NCBI GenBank assembly: GCA_910579205.1
Contig: CAJTTD010000002.1
Coordinates: 124,001-188,000, forward strand
Source: an uncultured Christensenella sp.
GTDB lineage: Bacteria > Bacillota > Clostridia > Christensenellales > Pumilibacteraceae
DNA length: 64,000 bases
Reading direction: 5' to 3'
In this document: piece by piece, positions 45,814 through 54,244 of the stretch
Layout: each line of letters opens with the position of its first letter
Position numbering within the stretch: position 1 is the stretch's first letter
Position numbers and translations under genes: made by a program
Notes under the pieces: generated by a model
Seen by the model: only the letters and a program-made list of their open reading frames with translations
Database searches by the model: none
Told to the model about the DNA's origin: nothing

Positions 45814-48582
45814 ATGAAACGAAGATTTTGGACAATACTATGCGCGTTGATATCTGTTGTGCTTTGCGCATTTGTATTTGCCGCTTGCAGTGGTATCGGC
45901 AGTGGCGGCAGCGATGACAATAACGATAACAGCAATAATGATCCGCCGCCGACAGTGGATGCGAACGACGATAAGCTGTACGAGGAATATGCTGACGTAT
46001 ACTATAACGAGAACAATTCATACAGCGAAGAATTTATTGTTTTGACGGAAGATAAAATTTGGTATGATAATACCGGTATGACGGGAAAATATAAATTAGA
46101 AGAAGAACGGACAACTAGTGGTTACTTGTACGTCAATCTAAGACTGTATGAAGATTTGACAGATAATAACGTTGTATATCAAAACTGGCGCTTTTCCGGT
46201 TCTGATAGCAGTATGATGTATATAGATTTGGATGACGGTAGCAGACTTTTTTTTGAAAAAAGCATGGATCCCACTCCCGTTCCCGAATGTCCTAAGTCGC
46301 TCGAATATGAGCTATCCGAAGATGGCGAATACTATATAATTGTCGGTATAGGCGAAGCGGCCGGTGATATCGTCGTGCCTAAACGGTATAGGTTAACTCC
46401 CGTAAAAGAAATAGCAGATCGTGCGTTTTATAATAACAGAGCTTTGGTGGGCGTTGAAGTGCCGGATACGGTAACGATTATAGGCGAGCATGCGTTTGCA
46501 AAATGCGCTAATTTGACGAGCGCAAAAATACAAGCGCAAATAACCGAACTTACAGAAGAATTTTTCGGTGGATGTACAAAGCTCGTTGATGTGCATATTC
46601 CTAAGACCGTAACCGAAATCAATTATAGGGCGTTCAAGGACTGCGAAAAGGTGCAAAATGTTTATTACGGCGGCGATGCGAGCGAATGGGCAAATATAAA
46701 GTTCGGCATTTCGGCGAGCCATGCAAGCGGTAATTTGGGCAGCGAAGAACCGTATTGGGCAAACCCCATATCGGGAGATGGCCGCAGACTTATTATCAAC
46801 GATTCCACCGTTACGTCATGCGAGCTGGGAGATGTAAGCAACGGCGCGTTCTTTCAATATAAGTATCTTACGAGCGTCAAAGCAAGTTATGTAGGGAATT
46901 ATGCGTTTTACAATTCGAGCATAACGTCTTTGTCTGCCAATACGATAGGGATGAGTGCGTGCGAGGGCTGTCATAATCTTAAGTCGTTTTCGGGCGGCGG
47001 CACTGCAATAGGCAACAAAGCGTTTTCCGATTGCACGGCAATGACGGCGGCTTTTTTGGGCAAAAGTGTAGTCGCAATAGGCGAATATGCGTTTAGTTTT
47101 TGCGATAGGCTTACGGCAATGAAAATTCCGTCATCTGTCGTAACTATCGGCAAGTACGCTTTCAGCGGGAATATCATGGAAGAAATTACTTTTGAAAACG
47201 TTACCGATTGGCAGATAGAAAGTAACGGCAAACAGCAAGCTATAAGTCAAGACTTGACGAACAAAGCGGTCGCGGCGAAACTGCTTACGCAAGGTCAAAG
47301 CAATTACGGATATGCCGAATACACTTGGTCGATTATTCCATTGGTTTATTCTCTTAATAGTGATAAAAATTCTTATACTGTCAAAATGAATGTAACTTTT
47401 GACGAGGAAGTGTGGGAAATACCGAAATCATATATGGATAAGCCGGTTACGGGAATAGACAAAATTTTCAGTCCTAATCTAATAGTTGTTTATATTCCGA
47501 ACAGTATAACTACTATTAAGAAAAACGCATTTTCGCAATGCGATCGTTTAACGATATATTGCGAATTGGCATCGGAACTAAGAGGTTGGGACAAAGATTG
47601 GAATAGCTTAAACTTCCCGGTAATATGGAATCATAAAAATAATAATGTAGCCAATAACGGTTATATTTATACGGAAATAGGCGGGATCAGATATCGCTTA
47701 AAGGACGGCGAAGCAGCGATAATTGCACAACTGAAAGAAGTGGGCGAAAATGTGAATATACCGTCAACTGTAATGTATAATGAGGAGCTTTACAATGTAA
47801 CGGATATTTTTGCAAGCGCTTTTTTGTCTTGTAATTTGACGCAAATAACTATCCCTAACAGCGTAACAAATATAGGATATGGTGCTTTCCGCGGCTGCAA
47901 TAGATTAGAAAGCATTACATTTCCGTTAATCCGAGAATTTAAGACAATGTTCGGTGGTTCAGTTCCAAGATCGCTAAATAACGTGATAATCAACGGAGGA
48001 AATAGAGGGAATATTTCTTCGATGGAATTCGCCGACTGCTTCAGCTTGACGAGCGTAACGATAGGAAACGGAGTAACGAGTATCGGTAGTTATGCATTTA
48101 GCGGTTGCAGTAGCTTAACGAGTATAATTATCCTCGATAGCTTAACGAGTATCGGAATGTGTGCATTCGACTGCTGCAGTAGCTTAACGAGTATAATTAT
48201 CCCCGATAGCTTAACGAGAATCGGAACGTGTGCATTCAGCGATTGCAGTAGCTTAACGAGCATAACGATACCTAACAGCGTAACGAGTATTGGAGAGTAT
48301 GCATTCTCCGATTGCAGTAGCTTAATGAGCATAACGATACCTAACAGTGTAACGAGTATCGGTAGTTGTGCATTCTACGGTTGCAGTAGCTTAACGAGCA
48401 TAACTATCCCCGATAGCTTAACGAGTATCGGCGTTGATGTATTCTACGGTTGTAGCAGCTTAACGATATACTGCGAGGCGACAAGTAAGCCGAACGAGTG
48501 GGATACCATATGGAATGTCAGATGGAATAACAGAGGGGAGAATTTTTATAACCCTGTAGTATGGGGTTATAAGAATACGTAA
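45814..48582 (+). CDS. BspA-like leucine-rich-repeat surface lipoprotein
   Basis: 922 aa. Lipobox around VFAACSG (Cys25), then a Gly/Ser/Asp/Asn linker. Many LRR_5 (BspA/Treponema type) repeats of about 23 residues with the pattern SITIPNSVTSIGxYAFxxCSSL, in blocks near 195-290, 350-465, 555-600 and 660-900. Such proteins bind host or bacterial surface ligands; target unknown. The end (YCEATSKPNEWD...WNNR..NPVVWGYK) is the common cap of these proteins. The gene is AT-richer than its neighbours and carries near-identical DNA repeats, so recent acquisition or expansion is likely. Confidence 0.88.
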   Translation: MKRRFWTILCALISVVLCAFVFAACSGIGSGGSDDNNDNSNNDPPPTVDANDDKLYEEYADVYYNENNSYSEEFIVLTEDKIWYDNTGMTGKYKLEEERTTSGYLYVNLRLYEDLTDNNVVYQNWRFSGSDSSMMYIDLDDGSRLFFEKSMDPTPVPECPKSLEYELSEDGEYYIIVGIGEAAGDIVVPKRYRLTPVKEIADRAFYNNRALVGVEVPDTVTIIGEHAFAKCANLTSAKIQAQITELTEEFFGGCTKLVDVHIPKTVTEINYRAFKDCEKVQNVYYGGDASEWANIKFGISASHASGNLGSEEPYWANPISGDGRRLIINDSTVTSCELGDVSNGAFFQYKYLTSVKASYVGNYAFYNSSITSLSANTIGMSACEGCHNLKSFSGGGTAIGNKAFSDCTAMTAAFLGKSVVAIGEYAFSFCDRLTAMKIPSSVVTIGKYAFSGNIMEEITFENVTDWQIESNGKQQAISQDLTNKAVAAKLLTQGQSNYGYAEYTWSIIPLVYSLNSDKNSYTVKMNVTFDEEVWEIPKSYMDKPVTGIDKIFSPNLIVVYIPNSITTIKKNAFSQCDRLTIYCELASELRGWDKDWNSLNFPVIWNHKNNNVANNGYIYTEIGGIRYRLKDGEAAIIAQLKEVGENVNIPSTVMYNEELYNVTDIFASAFLSCNLTQITIPNSVTNIGYGAFRGCNRLESITFPLIREFKTMFGGSVPRSLNNVIINGGNRGNISSMEFADCFSLTSVTIGNGVTSIGSYAFSGCSSLTSIIILDSLTSIGMCAFDCCSSLTSIIIPDSLTRIGTCAFSDCSSLTSITIPNSVTSIGEYAFSDCSSLMSITIPNSVTSIGSCAFYGCSSLTSITIPDSLTSIGVDVFYGCSSLTIYCEATSKPNEWDTIWNVRWNNRGENFYNPVVWGYKNT
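48043..48456 (+). repeat. Six tandem 69-bp repeats in the BspA-like gene
   Basis: Units begin at 48043, 48112, 48181, 48250, 48319 and 48388, with a partial seventh from 48457. Each encodes one 23-residue leucine-rich repeat beginning with the codons for SLTSI. Units 2-6 are the most alike at DNA level, which favours slippage or recombination changing the repeat number. Confidence 0.9.
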
Positions 48583-48717
48583 GGTCTTTTATGCAAATAG
48601 AAGCTTGCCTAAACTGTTTTCAAAGCGGTGTGTAAATATATGCGTCGCTTTTTGCATGAGCGTTATTTAAAATATACAGATAAACGATATAAATGTTTTG
48701 TCAACGCAAAATAAAAC
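48583..48717. other. Intergenic region upstream of dnaA without recognisable DnaA boxes
   Basis: AT-rich, but I find no TTATCCACA or close variant on either strand and no clear terminator. It does not look like a complete replication origin. Confidence 0.5.
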
Positions 48718-48746
48718 TTGATTTTCGACAAGTAATATAGTATAAT
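48718..48746 (+). promoter_or_regulatory. Promoter of dnaA (leaderless)
   Basis: TTGATT (48718-48723), 17-bp spacer, TATAAT (48741-48746); ATG at 48753, 6 nt after the -10. No Shine-Dalgarno. Confidence 0.8.
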
Positions 48747-48752
48747 GTTGCC

Positions 48753-50111
48753 ATGAAAGATATAGAGGCTGTTTGGCAAGAAATGCTTTCCATGTTGGAG
48801 GTCGAGGTGAATTCGCTCGGCTTCGACGTGTGGATACGTCCTTTGCGTCCCGTAAAAACGGACGACGATGTTTTGGTATTGAGCTCGCCGACGGAAATGT
48901 CTAAAAGCGAAGTGTCGAGGAGATATCTACCGTTTTTAAAACGCGCTTTACACGAAGTGGACGGCGCGCCGTCCGAGCTTGTTTTGATCGCCGAAGAGGA
49001 CGAGTCGGACAATGCAAAAAACTCCGCCGCCAATATCTCCGCCGTAACGCGCACCGTGATCGAAACGAACAAGCCCGTTGCGAGCACCGTCAATCCCAAA
49101 TACAATTTCGCCAACTTCGTGGTGGGCGATTGCAACAGATACGCGTATGCCGCGGCAATGGCTGTAGCCGAAAACCCCGGCACTGTATACAACCCGCTGT
49201 TTATCTACGGCGGCGTAGGGCTGGGCAAGACGCACATAATGCATGCCATAGGCAATGCCGTGCGCATGTCCAAGTCGCATTTAAAAGTCTTGTACGTTTC
49301 GTCCGAAACGTTCGTTAACGAGTTTATAGAATCGATACGAAATTCCAAGGGCATGAACAACATGTCCTTCCGCGACAAGTACCGCAACGTCGATCTGCTC
49401 ATGATAGACGACGTGCAGTTCATAAGCAAAAAGCAAGCCACTCAAGACGAAATATTCCACACCTTCGAGGCGTTGCAGAGCGCGGGCAAGCAGATGGTGT
49501 TTGCGTCCGACCGCCCGCCGCAAGACATTCCCGACCTCGACAGCAGAGTGCGGTCGCGTTTGGCGTCCAATCTTATAGTAGATATCCAGTTGCCCGATCT
49601 CGAAACGCGCATAGCGATATTGCAAGAAAAATCTCAAGCGGCTAAGGCAAACGTGCCGTATAACGTGCTCGAGTTCATAGCCGAACGCGTATCCGGCAAT
49701 ATTCGCGAAATGGAAGGCGTTTTGACCAAAGTCATATTTTTGTCGCGCTTGTCGGAGCGGAAAGCCGATCTTTCCATGTGCCAAGAAGCGCTCAACGACT
49801 ATCGCGTGCAAGAGTGCGACGAAATAACGGCGGACGAAATAATAGATTGCACGTGTCGGTACTTTAACGTTGCCAAGGCGGACATAGTCGGCAAAAAGAA
49901 AAACAAAGAGATAGTAGAACCGCGCCAGATCGCCATATATCTCATTACCGAACTCATGACTGTGCCGCTTACGTCCATAGGCGAGTTTTTCGGCGGCAGA
50001 GAGCATACTACCGTCATGCATGCGCGAGACAAGATATCCGCTCAGGTCAATTCGGACGGAAAGACGCGCACTGCAGTAAACGACATAAAAGCCATGGTGC
50101 TCAGAAAATAA
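48753..50111 (+). CDS. dnaA: Chromosomal replication initiator DnaA
   Basis: 452 aa. AAA+ ATPase that binds and melts oriC. Domain I 1-80, variable linker about 80-110, AAA+ with Walker A GGVGLGKT (153-160) and LLMIDDVQF, and C-terminal DNA-binding domain IV with the signature GGREHTTVMHARDKI. Unlike most bacteria it is not followed by dnaN, recF or gyrB; the next genes are a DUF1934 protein and an MBL hydrolase. Start set by the abutting promoter. Confidence 0.97.
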   Translation: MKDIEAVWQEMLSMLEVEVNSLGFDVWIRPLRPVKTDDDVLVLSSPTEMSKSEVSRRYLPFLKRALHEVDGAPSELVLIAEEDESDNAKNSAANISAVTRTVIETNKPVASTVNPKYNFANFVVGDCNRYAYAAAMAVAENPGTVYNPLFIYGGVGLGKTHIMHAIGNAVRMSKSHLKVLYVSSETFVNEFIESIRNSKGMNNMSFRDKYRNVDLLMIDDVQFISKKQATQDEIFHTFEALQSAGKQMVFASDRPPQDIPDLDSRVRSRLASNLIVDIQLPDLETRIAILQEKSQAAKANVPYNVLEFIAERVSGNIREMEGVLTKVIFLSRLSERKADLSMCQEALNDYRVQECDEITADEIIDCTCRYFNVAKADIVGKKKNKEIVEPRQIAIYLITELMTVPLTSIGEFFGGREHTTVMHARDKISAQVNSDGKTRTAVNDIKAMVLRK

Positions 50112-50144
50112 CGAGCGGCGCTCGCGATTAGTTTGTCGCTTTTG

Positions 50145-50173
50145 TTGACACGACAATAAATATGGTGTAAAAT
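50145..50173 (+). promoter_or_regulatory. Promoter of the DUF1934 gene (near-leaderless)
   Basis: TTGACA (50145-50150), 17-bp spacer, TAAAAT (50168-50173); ATG at 50183 is 9 nt after the -10, predicting a 5' leader of 0-3 nt. Confidence 0.7.
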
Positions 50174-50182
50174 AATATCGAT

Positions 50183-50581
50183 ATGGACAGTTCGGACAAT
50201 AACCGAGACACGAAAATACCAATACGGCTGACCGTCGGATCGGAACTCGAACCCGTCGAATGCGACGGTTTTTACTCCGAGATCGCGGACGGCTTTGTTT
50301 TGGAGTTTTCGACGGGGGAAGACAGATACGAGATCCGTCATGCGAGCGGCGAGACAAGCTTATTCGCATGCGGTCTTATGACGTACCGAATTAATTTCGG
50401 CGGCGTCGGGGAAACGTCCGTATCTACGCCTTTCGGCGAACTGAATTTTACCGTCGCGCCCCGCTCGTGTGATATAGAACGCGGGGACGGCGTGCTTACC
50501 GTCGTTTTAAGCTACTCGCTTTCGGACGGTATGCAAACTATAGAGCGCAGCGTCAATGTAGCGGCGCGCTTTTTGAATTAG
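50183..50581 (+). CDS. DUF1934 (YwiB-like) beta-barrel protein
   Basis: 132 aa, mostly alternating strands. The segment LMTYRINFGGVGETSVSTPFGELNFTV followed by LTVVLSYSLSDG matches the DUF1934 pattern (T-P-F/Y-G, then Y-L/S-L), a calycin-like small barrel family of unknown function. No signal peptide, no enzyme motif. Single gene between dnaA and an MBL hydrolase; the 66-bp gap downstream holds a hairpin (50591-50599 with 50606-50615) without a T-run. Confidence 0.7.
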   Translation: MDSSDNNRDTKIPIRLTVGSELEPVECDGFYSEIADGFVLEFSTGEDRYEIRHASGETSLFACGLMTYRINFGGVGETSVSTPFGELNFTVAPRSCDIERGDGVLTVVLSYSLSDGMQTIERSVNVAARFLN

Positions 50582-50647
50582 TATATTCTGTTCCGTCGCA
50601 GCCTCGCGACGGGAATACCGCATTATTATCGGAGGATACGGTAAAGC

Positions 50648-51304
50648 ATGAAGATCAAATGGTTGGGACACTCTTCGTTCCTATTGACGGAAAGCACGGG
50701 CTTGTCGGTATTGACAGATCCGTACGACCCGAATATGGTCGGATACGGTTACGAAGCGCAAAAAGCGGATATCGTTACCGTTTCGCACGATCATGACGAC
50801 CATAACTTTTTAAAAGGTGTCGCGGAATACAAGGAACTTATAAACAGCATAGGAAAGTACGAACATAACGGCATACATATTGCGGGTTTTCCGTCATGCC
50901 ATGACGACAGAGACGGTAAACTGCGCGGCAAGAACAATATTTACAAGTTCGGTATGGACGGCGTGAGCATTTGCCATATGGGCGATATAGGCGAGGCGTG
51001 CTCGCCCGAGCTTATAGAGCGCTTGATCCCCGTCAACGTCTTGCTCATCCCCGTCGGCGGCAATTATACCGTCGATGCGGAAATGGCTAAGGAATACGTT
51101 GACAGACTTATGCCCGACATAGTTATCCCAATGCATTACAAGATAAAGCATTGCGAATTGGATATCGATAAAGTGGATCAGTTTTTGCGCTTGTTCGACA
51201 GCGCCGATATAACGGAAGACGTAGACGAGCTGGAGCTTGATAGGACCGACTTCGACGAGGGCAGCAACACCAAAGTTGTGGTCATGAACCGTTCGGAAAA
51301 ATAA
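50648..51304 (+). CDS. Metallo-beta-lactamase-fold hydrolase (UlaG-like)
   Basis: 218 aa. Metal motif SHDHDDHN, further ligands in GFPSCHDD, HMGDIG and IPMHYK. The short size and WLGHSSFLL opening match the UlaG/Lactamase_B_3 group, which hydrolyses phosphodiesters or lactones; substrate not predictable. Strong GGAGG ribosome site. Ends before a large terminator. Confidence 0.85.
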   Translation: MKIKWLGHSSFLLTESTGLSVLTDPYDPNMVGYGYEAQKADIVTVSHDHDDHNFLKGVAEYKELINSIGKYEHNGIHIAGFPSCHDDRDGKLRGKNNIYKFGMDGVSICHMGDIGEACSPELIERLIPVNVLLIPVGGNYTVDAEMAKEYVDRLMPDIVIPMHYKIKHCELDIDKVDQFLRLFDSADITEDVDELELDRTDFDEGSNTKVVVMNRSEK

Positions 51305-51323
51305 GTATATAGGTATGCAGTTT

Positions 51324-51369
51324 AAAAGCGTCGATAACGGCTGTCAGCCGCACGATATCGGCGCTTTTT
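51324..51369 (+). terminator. Large terminator after the MBL hydrolase
   Basis: Outer stem AAAAGCGTCGATA (from 51324) pairs with TATCGGCGCTTTT (51356-51368); an inner CGGCTG/CAGCCG hairpin caps it; T-run follows. Confidence 0.85.
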
Positions 51370-51451
51370 ATGTGTATTTTTTGCCGTTCGGCGCTTATTT
51401 TATAAAAAATCAGACTGTAAATTCATAAATTACATTAAAAACAGATTAAAA

Positions 51452-51524
51452 ATTAATAAAATTAATGTAAACATTAAAAATATTAATAAAAATACTTGAC
51501 ATCATTAATTTTAGGATATATAAT
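51452..51524 (+). promoter_or_regulatory. DUF2089 promoter with repeated ATTAAT sites
   Basis: TTGACA (51496-51501), 17-bp spacer, TATAAT (51519-51524). ATTAAT occurs at 51452, 51461, 51482 and 51504; the last three are 21-22 bp apart, two helical turns. ATTAATAAAA (51452, 51482) and ACATTAAAAA (51432, 51471) are direct repeats. The 51400-51520 stretch is extremely AT-rich for this chromosome. Looks like a multi-site operator. Confidence 0.6.
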
Positions 51525-51609
51525 TCATTCATACCGATAAGATGAGCACGGGGCGGAAGCGATAGGTACCGTCGCGCCGCATGCTTGTAAAGGTAAAAAG
51601 GAGAATGCT

Positions 51610-51969
51610 ATGTTAAAAGCTCCCACAAGATGTCCCATCTGCGGCAAGCCTACGCATGTGGCCGTGATCAAATGCGGCGGTTGCGGAACGACTATCAACA
51701 ATAAATTCGGCTTTTCCGCGTTTGACAGATTGGACGATAAGCAGCTCGAATTCGCGCTCGCATTTATAGAGTGCGAGGGTTCGATAAAGGAAATGGAAAA
51801 ACGGTTCGAGATATCGTATCCCACGGTAAAAACGCGCCTTGCCGAGATAAAGAAGCAACTCGGACTGACGGGCGGCAAGTCGTATAGGATGGGTATACTC
51901 GAAGAACTTCAGCGCGGTGCGATACAAGTAGACGACGCGCTCAAATTGATAAAAGATAAGGGGGAATGA
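51610..51969 (+). CDS. DUF2089 zinc-ribbon/HTH protein
   Basis: 119 aa. N-terminal zinc ribbon (CPICG...CGGCG, Cys pairs near 9-12 and 23-26), then a helix-turn-helix-like region (FIECEGSIKEMEKRFEISYPTVKTRLAEI), ending in GILEELQRGAIQVDDALKLI. This is the DUF2089 layout, thought to act as a transcription factor, usually paired with a YvlB/DUF4097-type partner as here. Ribosome site AAAGGAG. It probably controls its own promoter through the ATTAAT sites. Confidence 0.85.
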   Translation: MLKAPTRCPICGKPTHVAVIKCGGCGTTINNKFGFSAFDRLDDKQLEFALAFIECEGSIKEMEKRFEISYPTVKTRLAEIKKQLGLTGGKSYRMGILEELQRGAIQVDDALKLIKDKGE

Positions 51970-51971
51970 TC

Positions 51972-52976
51972 ATGTCCGATCAAAGCAATAAAGAAATAGA
52001 CATTGTAATGTCGCTCTATAACGAAGGTAAGATAACCGAACGTCAGCGCGACGATCTGCTCTCTGCGCTCGGTTACGACAAAAAAGCGGACAGCTCCGAT
52101 AAAAAAACGATACGCGGTAAGTTCGTTACTTTCGCAATTGGCGGAATGAACAAAGCGGACGGCGAAGAAGCGAGCAGGCTGTGCGGCGAGCTTTGCAATG
52201 AATTGCGCGATCTCGACGGAGTGCGCTCCGTAAAGGTTTACAGAGAAGACGGCAAAACGCGCGCATACGTAAAAGGCGACTTCGACGTCGGCGATGTGAT
52301 GGCACAAGGCTCTTCCATGGGTTACGTGATGCAACCGATAAAATTCGCAGATGACGACGAGGACGACGATCTTCCGGATGACGATGATTTCCCCGACGAC
52401 GACGATCTATTCTGTTGGGACGACGATGAAGACGATGAGGACGATGAAGATGACGACGACGATGAAGACGATGAAGATGACGACGACGATGATGAAAATG
52501 GAAACGGTAAGTCGGGCGGTAAACTTTGGAGCGATATAAGCGATTTGGGCGAAAAGATATCTCAGGCTACGCTAAAAGGCATAAACGCCGCTAAAAACAT
52601 CGGCATAAAGATATCCAAAGCCGTCAACGACGCCATGTTGACAACGGCGATCAACGGCGCCGATATTTCGATAAAAGACGGGGACAATATGGTCATACAT
52701 ATCCGTCATGAAGATAACGCCAAGGCGAGCGGCGATATTAACGTATCGGTCGTGGCTAAAGGCGCAAACGGCAATACTCATTGTTTCGATACCGCCGAAA
52801 ACGTAGAGAGCATAAAAGAAAAATGCCGCCCCGTGCTGTCGGACGAGATGTTTGCGGCGCTTACCGAAATGCTCGATAAGATGGTAGGGCAAAGATATAT
52901 CGGTTCGTTCAATTACAGTAAAAACGGAGAAAACGTAAAGGTATCAGTCAGCGCGTGCAAGCGTGGGCGCAAGTGA
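51972..52976 (+). CDS. YvlB-like protein with a long acidic tract
   Basis: 334 aa. Start at 51972 chosen because GGGGG ends 7 nt upstream; an ATG at 51966 is too close. N-terminal SLYNEGKITERQRDDLLSAL is a SHOCT-like helix pair, common in YvlB/DUF2089-associated proteins. Residues about 122-165 are almost all Asp/Glu (encoded by GAC/GAT/GAA repeats). Then a helical stretch and a beta-rich end. No signal peptide. Probably partner or target of the DUF2089 regulator, maybe in envelope stress; function unknown. Confidence 0.65.
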   Translation: MSDQSNKEIDIVMSLYNEGKITERQRDDLLSALGYDKKADSSDKKTIRGKFVTFAIGGMNKADGEEASRLCGELCNELRDLDGVRSVKVYREDGKTRAYVKGDFDVGDVMAQGSSMGYVMQPIKFADDDEDDDLPDDDDFPDDDDLFCWDDDEDDEDDEDDDDDEDDEDDDDDDENGNGKSGGKLWSDISDLGEKISQATLKGINAAKNIGIKISKAVNDAMLTTAINGADISIKDGDNMVIHIRHEDNAKASGDINVSVVAKGANGNTHCFDTAENVESIKEKCRPVLSDEMFAALTEMLDKMVGQRYIGSFNYSKNGENVKVSVSACKRGRK

Positions 52977-53003
52977 TCTTACGGGTAGCTTCGTATGTCA
53001 AAC

Positions 53004-53034
53004 AAACGCGCGTTCGTTTTATGGACGCGCGTTT
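53004..53034 (+). terminator. Terminator after the DUF2089 pair
   Basis: Stem AAACGCGCGT (53004-53013) / ACGCGCGTTT (53025-53034), T-rich end. Confidence 0.75.
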
Positions 53035-53080
53035 TGCGTGCAGTCGCTTATTAAAATGTATTTTTGCGGCTTAAAAACAC

Positions 53081-53109
53081 TTGTCAAAGATGTTTGTAAG
53101 TGTTATAAT
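53081..53109 (+). promoter_or_regulatory. Promoter of rpsF-ssb-rpsR
   Basis: TTGTCA (53081-53086), 17-bp spacer, TATAAT (53104-53109). Leader about 85 nt. Confidence 0.8.
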
Positions 53110-53143
53110 AAAAATAAGCGGTAAATTTTTATGCCGCGTCCTT

Positions 53144-53188
53144 ACCCGTGCGAACGCAAATTTTGCCGTTGCCGCGGGTCGATAGACC
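53144..53188 (+). promoter_or_regulatory. Structured rpsF leader, candidate S6:S18 binding site
   Basis: ACCCG (53144-53148) pairs with CGGGT (53175-53179), enclosing an AACG/CGTT stem and two CCG triplets (53166, 53172). An alternative hairpin GGTC-GATA-GACC (53177-53188) shares bases with it just before the AAGGAGG ribosome site. Leaders of rpsF operons in many bacteria bind S6:S18 through a CCG element; the match here is by eye. Confidence 0.4.
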
Positions 53189-53201
53189 ACAAGGAGGTAT
53201 C

Positions 53202-53492
53202 ATGAATAACTACGAAATCCTTTACATCTTGTCCGACAAGCAAGATGCCGATGCCAAAAAGGCGTTGGTGGAAAAGTTCAAGGCGCTCGTTTCGGAATAC
53301 GGCGAGGCGACGGTTGACGAATGGGGTTCGCGCAAGCTCGCATATCCTATCCAAACCAAAATTTCCGGCAAGCATTTCACGGGTCATTACGTGTTGATGA
53401 AGTTCACCGCGCCGCCCGAGATCCCTGCCGAAATAGAGCGTCAAATGCGTATATCCGACGACATTATTCGGTTTATGATCGAAAGAGTGTAA
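53202..53492 (+). CDS. rpsF: Ribosomal protein bS6
   Basis: 96 aa from ATG 53202 with AAGGAGG upstream (an in-frame start at 53148 lies in the structured leader). Typical start NNYEILYILS and WGSRKLAYPI. Part of the 30S platform with bS18, encoded two genes downstream. Confidence 0.97.
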   Translation: MNNYEILYILSDKQDADAKKALVEKFKALVSEYGEATVDEWGSRKLAYPIQTKISGKHFTGHYVLMKFTAPPEIPAEIERQMRISDDIIRFMIERV

Positions 53493-53502
53493 GGAGAAAA
53501 GA

Positions 53503-53925
53503 ATGAATAAAATCATTTTGATCGGCAATCTTACACGCGATCCCGAAAGCAGCACCACTCAGGGCGGCGTTAATTTTACGCGGTTCAATATAGCCGTAAA
53601 CCGTCCGTTTACCAATGCGGCGGGAGAGCGCGTAGCCGATTATTTCGACGTTATTTGCTGGAGACAGCTCGCGGAGCGTTGCGGCAAATATTTGTTTAAA
53701 GGCAGTAAAGTGGGTATCAACGGCTCGGTACAGCGCCGTCAGTACGAAGACCGCGACGGTATAAAGCGCACATCTTTCGATGTTGTGGCGGACGAAGTGG
53801 AGTTCTTGACGCCCAGAAGCACAACGGGTTACGGCAGAGAAAACAATTCGGGAGCGTATACGCCCGAAGAGCCGCACCCCATTTCCGATATGCAACCCAT
53901 CGATAACGATGATTTGCCGTTTTAA
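53503..53925 (+). CDS. ssb: Single-stranded DNA-binding protein
   Basis: 140 aa. OB fold with [37 protein letters not shown]; disordered linker; C-terminal acidic tip DDLPF that recruits repair and replication partners. Ten bp after rpsF, AAGGAGA ribosome site. Confidence 0.97.
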   Translation: MNKIILIGNLTRDPESSTTQGGVNFTRFNIAVNRPFTNAAGERVADYFDVICWRQLAERCGKYLFKGSKVGINGSVQRRQYEDRDGIKRTSFDVVADEVEFLTPRSTTGYGRENNSGAYTPEEPHPISDMQPIDNDDLPF

Positions 53926-53948
53926 TCTATAAAAAGGAGATAACCGTC

Positions 53949-54224
53949 ATGGATAAGAATAGAAACAGAAACAAAGCAGGCGACAGCGACGATAAGGTAA
54001 GACGCCGCCCGCGTCCAGCCAAAAAGCGCGTTTGCGAATATTGCCAGGGTCATGTAGACCATGTGGACTACAAAGACGCCGATCGTCTTAAAAAGTATAT
54101 AGCCGAAAACGGCAAGATATTGCCGCGCAGAGCTTCCGGTCTTTGCGCCGAACATCAGCGCGACGTAACGACTGCCGTCAAGCGTGCGCGTATTATGGCA
54201 TTGTTGCCTTTCCGCGGCGAATAA
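53949..54224 (+). CDS. rpsR: Ribosomal protein bS18, zinc-binding form
   Basis: 91 aa. Contains CEYCQ and later GLCAEHQR, four potential zinc ligands (C+ form), with the conserved [12 protein letters not shown] and [10 protein letters not shown]. Basic N-terminal tail. AAAAGGAG ribosome site. Ends before a strong terminator. Confidence 0.97.
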   Translation: MDKNRNRNKAGDSDDKVRRRPRPAKKRVCEYCQGHVDHVDYKDADRLKKYIAENGKILPRRASGLCAEHQRDVTTAVKRARIMALLPFRGE

Positions 54225-54244
54225 GGCTGTCTTATACAATTTTT

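Noticed and set aside
48043..48456. Regularly spaced repeats considered as a CRISPR array
   Set aside because: The 69-bp units are contiguous, in frame and encode leucine-rich repeats; there are no unique spacers or cas genes.
51400..51500. AT-rich block as the replication origin unwinding element
   Set aside because: No DnaA boxes nearby, and a consensus promoter with phased sites explains it more simply.
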